Source: Streptomyces sp. 1331.2 (GTDB lineage Bacteria; Actinomycetota; Actinomycetes; Streptomycetales; Streptomycetaceae). From it: a stretch of 64,000 nucleotides of DNA. Shown here piece by piece: positions 29,480 to 37,451 of this stretch. Every line of letters starts with the position of its first letter. The first letter of the stretch is position 1. The stretch is from NCBI RefSeq assembly GCF_900199205.1, contig NZ_OBMJ01000001.1, positions 4,219,001 through 4,283,000 on the forward strand, in the 5' to 3' direction. The position numbers were made by a program, and so were the translations under genes. The notes under the pieces are model-generated. The model was not told the DNA's origin and did not search any database. It saw nothing but the letters and a program-made list of their open reading frames with translations.

Positions 29480-30645
29480 GGGAGACCACGGTCGGCATCG
29501 GGGCAGGGGCCGAGAACTTCACCGGCGAGGCGGGCACCACCGACATGGTGCTCAACATCGGCCCGCAGCACCCGGCCACCCACGGTGTACTGCGGCTTCG
29601 CCTGCTGCTCGACGGCGAGCGCATCATCACCGCCGAGCCGGTGATCGGCTACATGCACCGGGGCGCGGAGAAGCTGTTCGAGGCCCGTGACTACCGGCAG
29701 ATCATCATGCTGGCCAACCGGCACGACTGGCTCTCCGCCTTCTCCAACGAACTCGGCGTCGTCCTCGCCGTCGAGCGCATGCTCGGCATGGAGGTCCCCG
29801 AGCGGGCCGTGTGGATCCGCACCCTGCTCGCCGAACTCAACCGGGTGCTCAACCACCTGATGTTCCTCGGCTCGTACCCGCTCGAACTCGGCGGCATCAC
29901 CCCGGTCTTCCACGCCTTCAACGGCCGCGAAGACCTCCAGCACGTCCTGGAGGAAGCCTCCGGCGGCCGGATGCACTACATGTTCAACCGGGTCGGCGGC
30001 CTCAAGGAGGACCTGCCGGCCGGCTGGCTCGGCCGGGTCCGCACCGCCGTCGCCACCGTCCGCGGGCAACTGCCCGTCTTCGAGGACCTCGTCCTCGGCA
30101 ACGAGATCTTCCGCGCCCGCACCGCCGGCGTCGGCGTCCTCACCCGCGCCCAGGCCGAGGCGTACGGCGTCAGCGGCCCCATCGCCCGGGCCAGCGGCCT
30201 CGACCTCGACCTGCGCCGCGACGAGCCCTACCTCGCGTACGGCTCCGACGAACTGCGGCAGGTCCTCACCGTCGTCACCCGCGAGGAGGGCGACTGCCTC
30301 GCCCGCTTCGAATGCCTGCTGGAGCAGACGGCCAACTCGCTCGACCTCGCCGACGCCTGCCTCGACAAGCTCGCCACCCTGCCGCCCGGGCCCGTCAACC
30401 AGCGGCTGCCCAAGGTGCTCAAGGCACCCGAGGGCAGCACCTACGCCTGGACCGAGAACCCGCTCGGGATCAACGGGTACTACCTGGTCTCGCGCGGCGA
30501 CAAGACGCCCTGGCGGCTCAAGCTGCGCTCGGCGTCCTACAACAACGTGCAGGCGCTGACCGAGCTGCTGCCGGGGACGCTGGTCGCGGACATGGTGGCG
30601 ATCCTGGGGTCGATGTTCTTCGTGGTGGGGGACATCGACAAGTAG
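29476..30645 (+). CDS. nuoD2: Orphan NADH-quinone oxidoreductase subunit D paralogue (NuoD2)
   Basis: Homologue of the 49-kDa quinone-site subunit (NDUFS2/Nqo4), but outside a nuo operon. The N-terminal [20 protein letters not shown] is conserved, with the quinone-site His (H36). The methylatable Arg lies in GYMHRGAEK (R62). Two oddities: the quinone-contacting Tyr of the family (DYL) is Trp here (HDWL, W85), and the stretch containing TSMEALIHHFK is missing between [12 protein letters not shown] and EGSTYAWTE, giving 389 aa instead of about 410-440. The C-terminus is GDIDK instead of GDVDR. Probably a specialised subunit. ATG 29476 overlaps the methyltransferase stop by 4 bases. Confidence 0.9.
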   Translation: MRETTVGIGAGAENFTGEAGTTDMVLNIGPQHPATHGVLRLRLLLDGERIITAEPVIGYMHRGAEKLFEARDYRQIIMLANRHDWLSAFSNELGVVLAVERMLGMEVPERAVWIRTLLAELNRVLNHLMFLGSYPLELGGITPVFHAFNGREDLQHVLEEASGGRMHYMFNRVGGLKEDLPAGWLGRVRTAVATVRGQLPVFEDLVLGNEIFRARTAGVGVLTRAQAEAYGVSGPIARASGLDLDLRRDEPYLAYGSDELRQVLTVVTREEGDCLARFECLLEQTANSLDLADACLDKLATLPPGPVNQRLPKVLKAPEGSTYAWTENPLGINGYYLVSRGDKTPWRLKLRSASYNNVQALTELLPGTLVADMVAILGSMFFVVGDIDK

Positions 30646-30691
30646 GGCGGGGCTCCGGGGAGGGCGGCAGTCCGGGGGAGGTCGGGGCCGC

Positions 30692-31729
30692 TCAGCTCTT
30701 CTTGTGGGCCTTGGGCTTCTTGGCCGGGTCCGTCTTGTCGGCCGGGTTCGTCTTCTTGGCCGGGTTCGTCTTCTTGGCGGGGTCGGCCTTCTTGGCGGGG
30801 TCGGCCGGGTGCGGGGCCACCTTGCGGTCGCCCTTGGTGGCGATCCGCTCCTCGCAGAGCCGGGCCAGTACGTCGTACGCCGCCTTGCCCATCAGCTCGG
30901 TGAGCTCGGGGCGGTAGCTGACGTACACCGGCTCGGCGCCCTGGTGGGCCGCCGGGGCGCCGGTGCACCACCAGTGCAGGTCGTGGCCGCCCGGGCCCCA
31001 GCCGCGGCGGTCGTACTCGCCGATCGAGACCTGCAGGTAGCGGGTGTCGTCCGGGCGGTCGATCCAGTCGTAGGTACGGCGGATCGGCAGCTGCCAGCAG
31101 ACGTCCGGCTTGGTCTCCAGCGGCTCGCGGCCCTCCTTGAGGGCGAGCGCGTGCAGGGCGCAGCCGGCGCCGCCGGCGAAACCGGGGCTGTTCACGAAGA
31201 TGCAGGCGCCGTTGACCCGGCGGGTCTGGCGATCGCCGTCCTCGTCCAGCATGGTGATGCCGCGGGCGGGAGCGGCCTTGCCGGGGGTGCCGTTTCCGGA
31301 GGTGCCTTCGCCGGAGGTGGCGACGTCGGAGATGATCCGGCCCTTGGCGTCGGTGCCCTCCGCGAAGTTCTCCCACAGCTCGGGCGTCAGCCGCGCCGCG
31401 TGCCCCACGACGCGCTTCTCGTCGTCCTCGTCCGAGTAGTGCGCGCCCAGCGTGCAGCAGCCGTCCGACTCGCCCCGGCCCTCACGGATGCCGTGGCAGC
31501 CCTGGCCGAAGACGCAGGACCAGCGGGAGGTCAGCCAGGTGAGGTCGCAGCGGAAGACCTGCTCCTCGTCGGCGGGGTCGGCGAACTCGACCCAGGCGCG
31601 CGGGAAGTCGAGCGGGACCTCGTCGCGCGGGATCTCGCGGCGCAGGGTCGGCATCGCGAGGTCGACGGGGGCGGGGGAGGCCTCGGGCTTCGCCTTGGCC
31701 TTCTTCTTGGACGTTTCAGCTGGTGCCAC
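30692..31729 (-). CDS. Cysteine-rich conserved protein with Lys-rich PAKK repeat tail (DUF3109/YkgJ-like)
   Basis: The core (about residues 25-290) has Cys clusters [45 protein letters not shown] and WWCTG. The spacing of CC, GCALH and KP..C.LPIR resembles DUF3109/YkgJ proteins thought to bind metal or an Fe-S cluster. Function is unknown. The last ~45 residues are low-complexity repeats of [12 protein letters not shown], encoded by an 18-bp DNA repeat (about 30718-30798), histone H1-like and probably nucleic-acid or polyanion binding. The N-terminus is also Lys-rich. GTG start at 31729 lacks a Shine-Dalgarno; TACCCT lies 6 nt upstream. Convergent with nuoD2. Confidence 0.75.
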   Translation of the reverse strand: MAPAETSKKKAKAKPEASPAPVDLAMPTLRREIPRDEVPLDFPRAWVEFADPADEEQVFRCDLTWLTSRWSCVFGQGCHGIREGRGESDGCCTLGAHYSDEDDEKRVVGHAARLTPELWENFAEGTDAKGRIISDVATSGEGTSGNGTPGKAAPARGITMLDEDGDRQTRRVNGACIFVNSPGFAGGAGCALHALALKEGREPLETKPDVCWQLPIRRTYDWIDRPDDTRYLQVSIGEYDRRGWGPGGHDLHWWCTGAPAAHQGAEPVYVSYRPELTELMGKAAYDVLARLCEERIATKGDRKVAPHPADPAKKADPAKKTNPAKKTNPADKTDPAKKPKAHKKS

Positions 31730-31839
31730 CCGGCAAGGGTAGAGCTTTCGCGGGGGTGATGGCGGGGCTGTGGTGTGTGGCGGGGGTGCGTGTGGTGCTG
31801 GGGGTGGTGCTCGACGTGGAGATCGGTCTCGGCCTCGGG

Positions 31840-31911
31840 CTCGGCGTCGGGTACGGTGCGGCGCTCGGTGTCGGGCTCGGCGTCGGGTACGGTGCGGCGC
31901 TCGGTGTCGGG
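31840..31911. repeat. Two perfect tandem 36-bp repeats
   Basis: The 36-bp unit starting CTCGGCGTCGGGTACGGTGC is present at 31840-31875 and 31876-31911, followed by a partial third copy. It lies in the ~280-bp gap between the cysteine-rich gene and the WXG100-like gene. An open frame crosses it (Gly/Leu/Val repeats), but I see no start signal and do not call a gene. Confidence 0.85.
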
Positions 31912-32013
31912 CTCGGTGCGGGTGAAGGCGGGGTGAAGAGGTCCGTCGGGCGCTGCGGGCGGGCCCCGGAGCGTGCCTAGGATGGCGGCCGGTCCGCTAC
32001 GGGAGGTACGGGG

Positions 32014-32439
32014 ATGGCAGGCGGCAGCACCGGGGCGTCCGACCGCGCGAGTGGGACGTTCGTCCTCAAGCCGTGGGAACTGCACGGCGAGGGGCGGGAG
32101 TTCGAGAAGCTCGGGGGCGAGCTGGCGAAGGCCGTCACCGCCCTGGAGCAGGATCTCACCGCGCTCGGCGCCCCCTGGGGCGCGGACCAGCCGGGCAGTG
32201 GCTTCGCCGCCGCGTACGGTCCGGCGTACGGCGAACTCGTCGGCGGGCTGCGGGGGTTGGCCGGGCGGGTCGGGAAGGTCGGGGCCGGGCTGCACGCGAT
32301 GGCCGAGCGCACGACGGACGCGGACAGCTCGGCGGCGACCGGGTTCGGGGCCGGGGCTGGGCCTGAATCGGGGCCGGGGCCGGGGCCGGGGGCAACCCCG
32401 GGGGCGGCGACCGTCGTCCCCAAGGACATGTCGGTCTGA
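32014..32439 (+). CDS. WXG100-like ESX-type small helical protein
   Basis: This 141-aa protein has the size and pattern of actinobacterial WXG100-related partners of large toxins: two predicted helices around a turn containing APWGADQPGSGFAAAYGPAY (a W-x-G-like centre), then a Gly/Pro-rich tail. No enzyme motif or signal peptide is seen, consistent with type VII export or a chaperone role. ATG at 32014 has GGGAGG upstream. It ends 27 bp before the start of the 952-aa toxin-like gene, so the two are an operon. Confidence 0.75.
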   Translation: MAGGSTGASDRASGTFVLKPWELHGEGREFEKLGGELAKAVTALEQDLTALGAPWGADQPGSGFAAAYGPAYGELVGGLRGLAGRVGKVGAGLHAMAERTTDADSSAATGFGAGAGPESGPGPGPGATPGAATVVPKDMSV

Positions 32440-32466
32440 CGGACCCGGCTCGAAGGGGGAAGGCGC

Positions 32467-35325
32467 GTGTCCCGGAAACTGCCCGAGGAACTGGTCCCGG
32501 TGCTGGCCAGGACCGGCCACCAGTGGCCGCAGGCCGACGAGGAGGGCCTGCGCAAGGCCGCCGGGGTCTGGCGCGAGTTCGGCACGGAGGCCGACCGCCT
32601 CACCCGCCGCTGCGGCGAATCCGTCCACCGCGTCACCGCCGACAACTCCGGGCACGCGGTCGAGGCCTTCGGTGCGTACTGGCAGGCCTTCAGCGGGGGC
32701 GGCAAGGGGCACCTGGACGACACGCACACCGCGGTCGGGCTGGTCGCCGGGGCCTTCGACACGGCCGCGCGGGCCGTGGACACCTGCAAGGCCGAGATCG
32801 TCGCGACGCTGCAGCAGCTTGCCGCCGACCTCCGGCAGGCCGAGGAGCAGGCCGCCAAGGCCAAGGAGGCGGCGGGCAAGGTCGCCGACCGGGTGGCGGC
32901 GGAGGACGGTGGCTCGGGTTCGGGTTCGGGTTCGGGCTCGGGAGCCGGGTCGGGAGCGGGTGCGGGTTCGGGCTCGGGAGCCGGTTCGGGGCCGAGTGGG
33001 GTGGTCGGTGGGCTGGAGAAGGCCGTCGGCGGCCTCGCGGCCGAGGTGAAGAACGCCGCCACCGCGCAGGTCGCCGAAGGCGTGGCGGCCGTCGCCGTCG
33101 AGGCCGCCGCGCTGAAGATCGGCGGGCTGCTCGCCGAACTCGGCCGCAGCATGAAGGACGCCCTCGCCACCGCGCTCAAGGAGCCGGCCGCCGTCGCCCT
33201 GCTCCGGCTCGGCACCGCGCCGGGGACGGGCATCACCACCGCCTCGTACCGCACCGGCGCCTTCGACCCGACCGCCGCCGGACTGCCCGCCGCCCTCCGC
33301 GAACCGGGTGTGCTCGGCGCGGACGGCGCCGGGCTGGTGCTGCTCACGGGGAAGGACGGCAAGCCGCTGGTCGGCGTGCCCGGGCTCACCGTCAAGCTCG
33401 ACGAGCACGGGCAGCCCGTCCTCGGCCAGGACGGCCGGCCGGTCATCCTCCGTGCCGACGGCAGCCAGGTGGCCGACGCGTCCGGACTGCTGGTCGTGCC
33501 GGGGCCGGACGGCAAACCGGTCGTGGGGGTGGCCGACCTCGCCGTCCGGCTGGACGAGCACGGGCAGCCGGTGCTCACCGGCTCGGACGGCAGGGATCTC
33601 CGCGGACTGCCGCTCGCCGGGCTGCCGGCGGGTGACGGGCCGGCCGGCGGGCGAGCGGCCGGTGCCGAGGGCGCCCCGGGGAAGCAGGACCCGACGGGGC
33701 CCGGCGGGCTGACCGTGGCCTCGGCCGTCGTGGCGGACCCGGGTTCGGTCGTGGGCGGGGTTGCGGGTGGGGCGGACACCGTCGGCGCGGTGCCCTCGGG
33801 GTCCTCGTACGCGACCGGGGGCTGGCAGGGGCAACACCGGGCGGCGGCCGGTGGCGACTGGACACCGCCGTCGCGGGACGACGGGGCGTCCGCGCGGTCC
33901 GTCGCCGCGCCGGTTCGCCAGGGCGGTGGGTCGGCGGGCTGGTCGGACGGGGACTACCCGCTCCAGGCGCCTGCGGCCCCGGCCCCGGCCCCGGCGCACG
34001 GCGGGGGTGGCGGCGGGGGCGGTACGCCGGTGACCCTACGGACGGACTCGGTGACCGCGCCTGCACCCGCCGCGCCGTCCGTGTCATCCGGCCCTGCCGC
34101 CGGCTCCTGGTCCAACGGCTCCTGGTCCAACGGCTCCTCGTACGGGCCCGGGCCGGATGTGCTGGTGGTCCGGCCGGTTGGGACGCCGGTGTACGGGGGC
34201 GGGTACCCGGCGGTCGGCACGGTCGGCACCGTCGGCGCCGTCGGACCCGGCCCGCTCGCGGTCGGGGGCGTGGGGGGCGTCGTGGGCGGCGGGGCCGCGC
34301 ACGGTGCGGCGCCGTTCGGCAGCGGTGTCGGGGCGGGCGCGCCCGGCGGCACCGTGGGCGGCGGCACCGTGGGCGGTGGTGTCGTCGGCGGTGGGTCGCA
34401 GCCCGGCGTCGAACCCAGGCCCGGGACGGCCGTACCCCGCACCCCGGCCGCTGCCGCGCCGCAGCCCGTCACCGGCCCGCCGTCCGCCCAGGCCGTACCG
34501 CCGGCACCGGCCGCACCGCCGATCGTCGGCACCACACCGGTGATCGGCCGACCCGAGCCGCACCCCGGGGACGCCCGACGCCGGGACACCGCCCCGACCG
34601 TCGCCGACCCCACCCTCGCCTGGGGCGCCGTCCCGGTCGCGACCGCGCACGCGATGGCCCTCCAACTCGCCCTGCGCGCCCGGCGCGGCGGCCACCCGGA
34701 CGACCCGGGCGCCCGACTGCGCAGCATCACCGACAGCCGCCCGTACGGCCTGCCGGGTGGGCTCGCCCCGGTCGACCCGCAGCACCAGGCCGAACTCGAA
34801 CGCCGCGCACCCCGCGACGAGGACGGTCTGCCCGCCCGGTACCCCGACCCGGCGGTCGGCGGCTGGACGGAGGCCGTCAACGACGGCGGCCACCGCGAAC
34901 CGGGGCGGGCCAACAACAGCCTGGAGATCGCCCTGTCCGCCGTCGAGTGCTACGCCGGCCGCCCCACCTGCGCGGCCCCGCGCATCCCGACCGAGGGCGA
35001 CGCCGGAGAACGCGGCGGCCGCGACCGAGCCGAACGCGAACTCGGCGCCCCCTTCCGCGACCTGGGCGACGGCGGCCAGGCCTTCGACCGCCTCGCCGAC
35101 GACCTGCGCCGGGCCGGCCACGGCGCCCAGGCCGTCCTCCTCACCCGCGACAGCTTCGGCCGCCCCCACGCCTGGAACGCCGTCAACCACCAGGACACCG
35201 TCACCTACCTCGACCACCAACTCGCCCGCCGGAGCCCCACCCCCCTCCACCCCGCCACCCACGGCCTCTGGGCCATCGCCCTCACCCCCGAAGGCCACCC
35301 CCTCGACCTCGCCCCCACCGCCTGA
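32467..35325 (+). CDS. Polymorphic-toxin-like protein with papain-fold glutamine-deamidase-type C-terminal domain
   Basis: A 952-aa modular protein. Residues 1-145 are helical and WXG100/PPE-like, and 148-178 are a Gly/Ser linker. About 180-245 are helical, and about 285-390 hold two repeats around KLDEHGQPVLGQDGRPV and RLDEHGQPVLTGSDGRD. A long Gly/Pro/Ala linker runs to ~750. The C-terminal domain (about 790-945) matches the Tox-PL papain-like deamidase pattern: RANNSLEIALSAVECYAGRP, then GRPHAWNAVN (H901) and YLDHQ (D916). The position of the family's catalytic Cys (NC) is Ser818, so activity is doubtful or altered. GTG start with GAAGGGGGAAGG upstream. Probably exported by a type VII system. 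Confidence 0.8.
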   Translation: MSRKLPEELVPVLARTGHQWPQADEEGLRKAAGVWREFGTEADRLTRRCGESVHRVTADNSGHAVEAFGAYWQAFSGGGKGHLDDTHTAVGLVAGAFDTAARAVDTCKAEIVATLQQLAADLRQAEEQAAKAKEAAGKVADRVAAEDGGSGSGSGSGSGAGSGAGAGSGSGAGSGPSGVVGGLEKAVGGLAAEVKNAATAQVAEGVAAVAVEAAALKIGGLLAELGRSMKDALATALKEPAAVALLRLGTAPGTGITTASYRTGAFDPTAAGLPAALREPGVLGADGAGLVLLTGKDGKPLVGVPGLTVKLDEHGQPVLGQDGRPVILRADGSQVADASGLLVVPGPDGKPVVGVADLAVRLDEHGQPVLTGSDGRDLRGLPLAGLPAGDGPAGGRAAGAEGAPGKQDPTGPGGLTVASAVVADPGSVVGGVAGGADTVGAVPSGSSYATGGWQGQHRAAAGGDWTPPSRDDGASARSVAAPVRQGGGSAGWSDGDYPLQAPAAPAPAPAHGGGGGGGGTPVTLRTDSVTAPAPAAPSVSSGPAAGSWSNGSWSNGSSYGPGPDVLVVRPVGTPVYGGGYPAVGTVGTVGAVGPGPLAVGGVGGVVGGGAAHGAAPFGSGVGAGAPGGTVGGGTVGGGVVGGGSQPGVEPRPGTAVPRTPAAAAPQPVTGPPSAQAVPPAPAAPPIVGTTPVIGRPEPHPGDARRRDTAPTVADPTLAWGAVPVATAHAMALQLALRARRGGHPDDPGARLRSITDSRPYGLPGGLAPVDPQHQAELERRAPRDEDGLPARYPDPAVGGWTEAVNDGGHREPGRANNSLEIALSAVECYAGRPTCAAPRIPTEGDAGERGGRDRAERELGAPFRDLGDGGQAFDRLADDLRRAGHGAQAVLLTRDSFGRPHAWNAVNHQDTVTYLDHQLARRSPTPLHPATHGLWAIALTPEGHPLDLAPTA

Positions 35326-35342
35326 ACCCCTGGGGGCCGGGA

Positions 35343-35385
35343 CCGCTGCGTAGGAAGTCGGCTGGGCCGACTTCCTACGCAGCGG
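35343..35385 (+). terminator. Perfect 20-bp hairpin after the toxin gene (array element A1)
   Basis: Arms 35343-35362 and 35366-35385 pair perfectly around a 3-nt loop (TGG), 17 bp past the stop codon. It can end toxin transcription, yet its core (AAGTCGGC...GCCGACTT) is also the first of six copies of the element described next. Confidence 0.8.
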
Positions 35386-35959
35386 CCGGAGGCGGTGGGG
35401 CCTGGGGAGAAATATGTAGACCGAGCTTCATATTCGTTCCCGCGCCAAGGCGAGACCCGCACGCGAAAAGTCGGCCCCGCCGACTTCCTGTGCGTGGTCC
35501 GGCTGGGCGTTCAGTGAATTATGTAGACCGACCGTCATATTCGGTTGGGGGGTGTGCACGAGAAGTCGGCTGGGTCGACTTCCTGTGCAGCTCATGGAGG
35601 GTCGGAGGCTTAGGGGAAATATGTAGACCGAGCGTCATATTCCTTCGGGGTGCCTGGGTGAGAGCGCGCACGAAAAGTCGGCCCGGCCGACTTCTTGCGC
35701 GTGGTTCGGTTGAGGTAACCGGCGAGTATGTAGACCGAGCGCCATATTTTCCTCCGTGGCCGGCCGTGAAGGGGTTCCTGCACGAAAAGTCGGCCCGGCC
35801 GACTTTCTGTGCTCGGAGGGATCGGGTGGCGCTTTGATGGATAGGTAGACCGGTCTACATATTCGGCCGGCCCTTGGGGGCCTGGTGGCGCGGAACAGGA
35901 AGTCGATGAGGCCGACTTCCTGTTCCGGCGAGTGGTGATGTAGACCGACCGCCATATTC
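35343..35959. repeat. Array of two alternating palindromes, six copies each, period about 105 bp
   Basis: The 737-bp gap holds no gene but a strict A-B-A-B alternation. Element A, core AAGTCGGC-N3-GCCGACTT with GCACGA/CTGTGC flanks, is at 35343-35385, 35459-35493, 35556-35588, 35668-35700, 35780-35812 and 35891-35927. The first and last are perfect hairpins with different outer arms. Element B, ATGTAGACCGA followed by CGTCATATTC, starts at 35414, 35521, 35621, 35728, 35843 and 35938; the fifth contains the perfect palindrome GTAGACCGGTCTAC (35845-35858). Spacers are unrelated. Copy spacing is not a multiple of 3, so this is a DNA- or RNA-level element, not protein repeats. Confidence 0.93.
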
Positions 35960-36062
35960 CGCTGCGTGGGGGTGGGCAGGGGGTGCGCCTAGCGGGGGCG
36001 TAGGGTCGCGGCGCGGGTGGGGGCCGGGTGTCGGGGGTTGTGGACGGGGATGGGGTGGTCGG

Positions 36063-37370
36063 GTGATCTCGCGGGCGCAGGCGGTGGAGGCAGGGCACCG
36101 GTGGATCAACGGGGATTTGCCGCAGGGGGCCGGTGCGGCGCTGCGGCGGGTGGTCGCGCACGAGTTCGAGCTCGGCTGGGTCGTGTGGGCGGAGCCCCCG
36201 CCCGTGGAGGTGGATCCGCGGACGGGGGAGCGGCGGGCGCCCGAGGACGTGGGTGCGGCCTGTGCCGTGGTGGACCGGGAGAACGGGCGGTTCACCGTGT
36301 GGCCCTCCGCGCCGGTGGACGAAGTGGTAGGCCTGTACCGGGACTTCGTCGGTGCCGGCGGCTACGACCCGACCGTTCCCGCGGCGACCGGTCGGGGCGC
36401 CAGGGCCGAGCTGACGTACCGGGACGGTGCGGGCGAGCAGCGGTCGCTGGCGCTGCGCTCGGCGGCGGGTCTGCCGCACCCGGCGTTGCGCGGCTGGTGG
36501 TGGCTGCGTGAGCAGGGCGTCGCGGCCGAGGACGTGCTGGCCGTCCGGACCGACCTGCGCATGAGCGCTCTGCCCGGCGGCTACTGGGCCCACGCCCTGG
36601 CGGCCGAACTGCCGTACGCCCGGATCGACTTCGGCCTTCCCTACGGTCCGCGCTTCGACCATCGCGCCACCGCCGTACGGGCCCTGCCCGCACCGCCCGA
36701 CGGGCCGGTCCGCAACCGCGTGCCCTTCCCCCGCCCGGCGCGCAGCGGCCCGTACGAACCCGACGCGGTGCCCGACGCGGTGCTCGCCGCGCGGCTCGTG
36801 GAGCGGTTCGGCCCGGCGGGCGTGCAGCGCTTCGACCCGGTGGACGTCGCCCAGGCCGAACTGCCCGGGGAGGCCGCCGCGTTGCTGCTGACGGTGGGCG
36901 TGCCGACGGCCGTGCCCGGGTTCTTCGCACTGCACCACCCCGGCCCCGGGGCGATCGCGGACGGCAGCCGCCCCGACACCGTGCTGCCGCCGCTGGCCGC
37001 GCACCTGGCCGCACTCGGCCGCGGCACCCGGGCGGCCGAGCGCGAGCGCCAGGCGCTCGCCGGCCTGTTGCTGCTGGGGACGGACGGTTGGGCGCTGATG
37101 GCGCTCGACACCGTGGAGGGCACGGTCCGGGCGGTGGACCCGGACTACGCGACCGCCCGCCACTGCAACGCGGACCTGCGGGCCTTCGTCCGCTGCCTGG
37201 AGGTCTTCGCCGGCTGGTGGCCGACCCTGCGCGGGCTCGGCCCGGTGGCCGCGGGCGAGGCCGTGGACACCTTGCAGCGGGCTCTCGCGGAGGTGGACGG
37301 AACGGTCTTCGCCGACCCCGAGAACTGGTGGGCCGTCATCGTGGAGCAGCTGTGGGACGGCCTGCTGTGA
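36063..37370 (+). CDS. Fusion of YrhB-like, degenerate nucleic-acid deaminase-like and SUKH-4-like domains
   Basis: The 435-aa protein combines three modules seen in Streptomyces polymorphic-toxin/immunity genes. Residues 1-100 resemble the YrhB/Imm35 domain (ISRAQAVEAGHRWIN, CAVVDRENGRFTVWP). About 115-215 follow the deaminase pattern AAGLPHPALRG and LPGGYWAHALA...LPYG. About 235-430 resemble SUKH-4 (RFGPAGVQRFDPVDV, VPTAVPGFFALH, ALDTVEGTVRAVDP). In the deaminase part, the zinc-ligand Cys positions of the family are Ser168 and Trp175, so it is probably inactive and may act as a decoy or immunity domain. GTG start; no strong Shine-Dalgarno. It lies beyond the palindrome array from the toxin. 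Confidence 0.7.
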   Translation: MISRAQAVEAGHRWINGDLPQGAGAALRRVVAHEFELGWVVWAEPPPVEVDPRTGERRAPEDVGAACAVVDRENGRFTVWPSAPVDEVVGLYRDFVGAGGYDPTVPAATGRGARAELTYRDGAGEQRSLALRSAAGLPHPALRGWWWLREQGVAAEDVLAVRTDLRMSALPGGYWAHALAAELPYARIDFGLPYGPRFDHRATAVRALPAPPDGPVRNRVPFPRPARSGPYEPDAVPDAVLAARLVERFGPAGVQRFDPVDVAQAELPGEAAALLLTVGVPTAVPGFFALHHPGPGAIADGSRPDTVLPPLAAHLAALGRGTRAAERERQALAGLLLLGTDGWALMALDTVEGTVRAVDPDYATARHCNADLRAFVRCLEVFAGWWPTLRGLGPVAAGEAVDTLQRALAEVDGTVFADPENWWAVIVEQLWDGLL

Positions 37371-37451
37371 CGGAACACCGGGGAACCTGAGGCCGTCGAG
37401 GGGCTGTCGGGTCCATCGCACGCCCCGGACACCGCGCACGCCCCGGAGGCG

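Noticed and set aside
31723..31980. 85-residue Gly/Leu/Val-repeat open frame
   Set aside because: Created by the 36-bp tandem repeat; no ribosome site, no conservation signal visible.
35343..35959. CRISPR array
   Set aside because: Repeats are two different palindromes that alternate, vary in sequence, and are 95-115 bp apart with irregular spacers; no cas genes are nearby.
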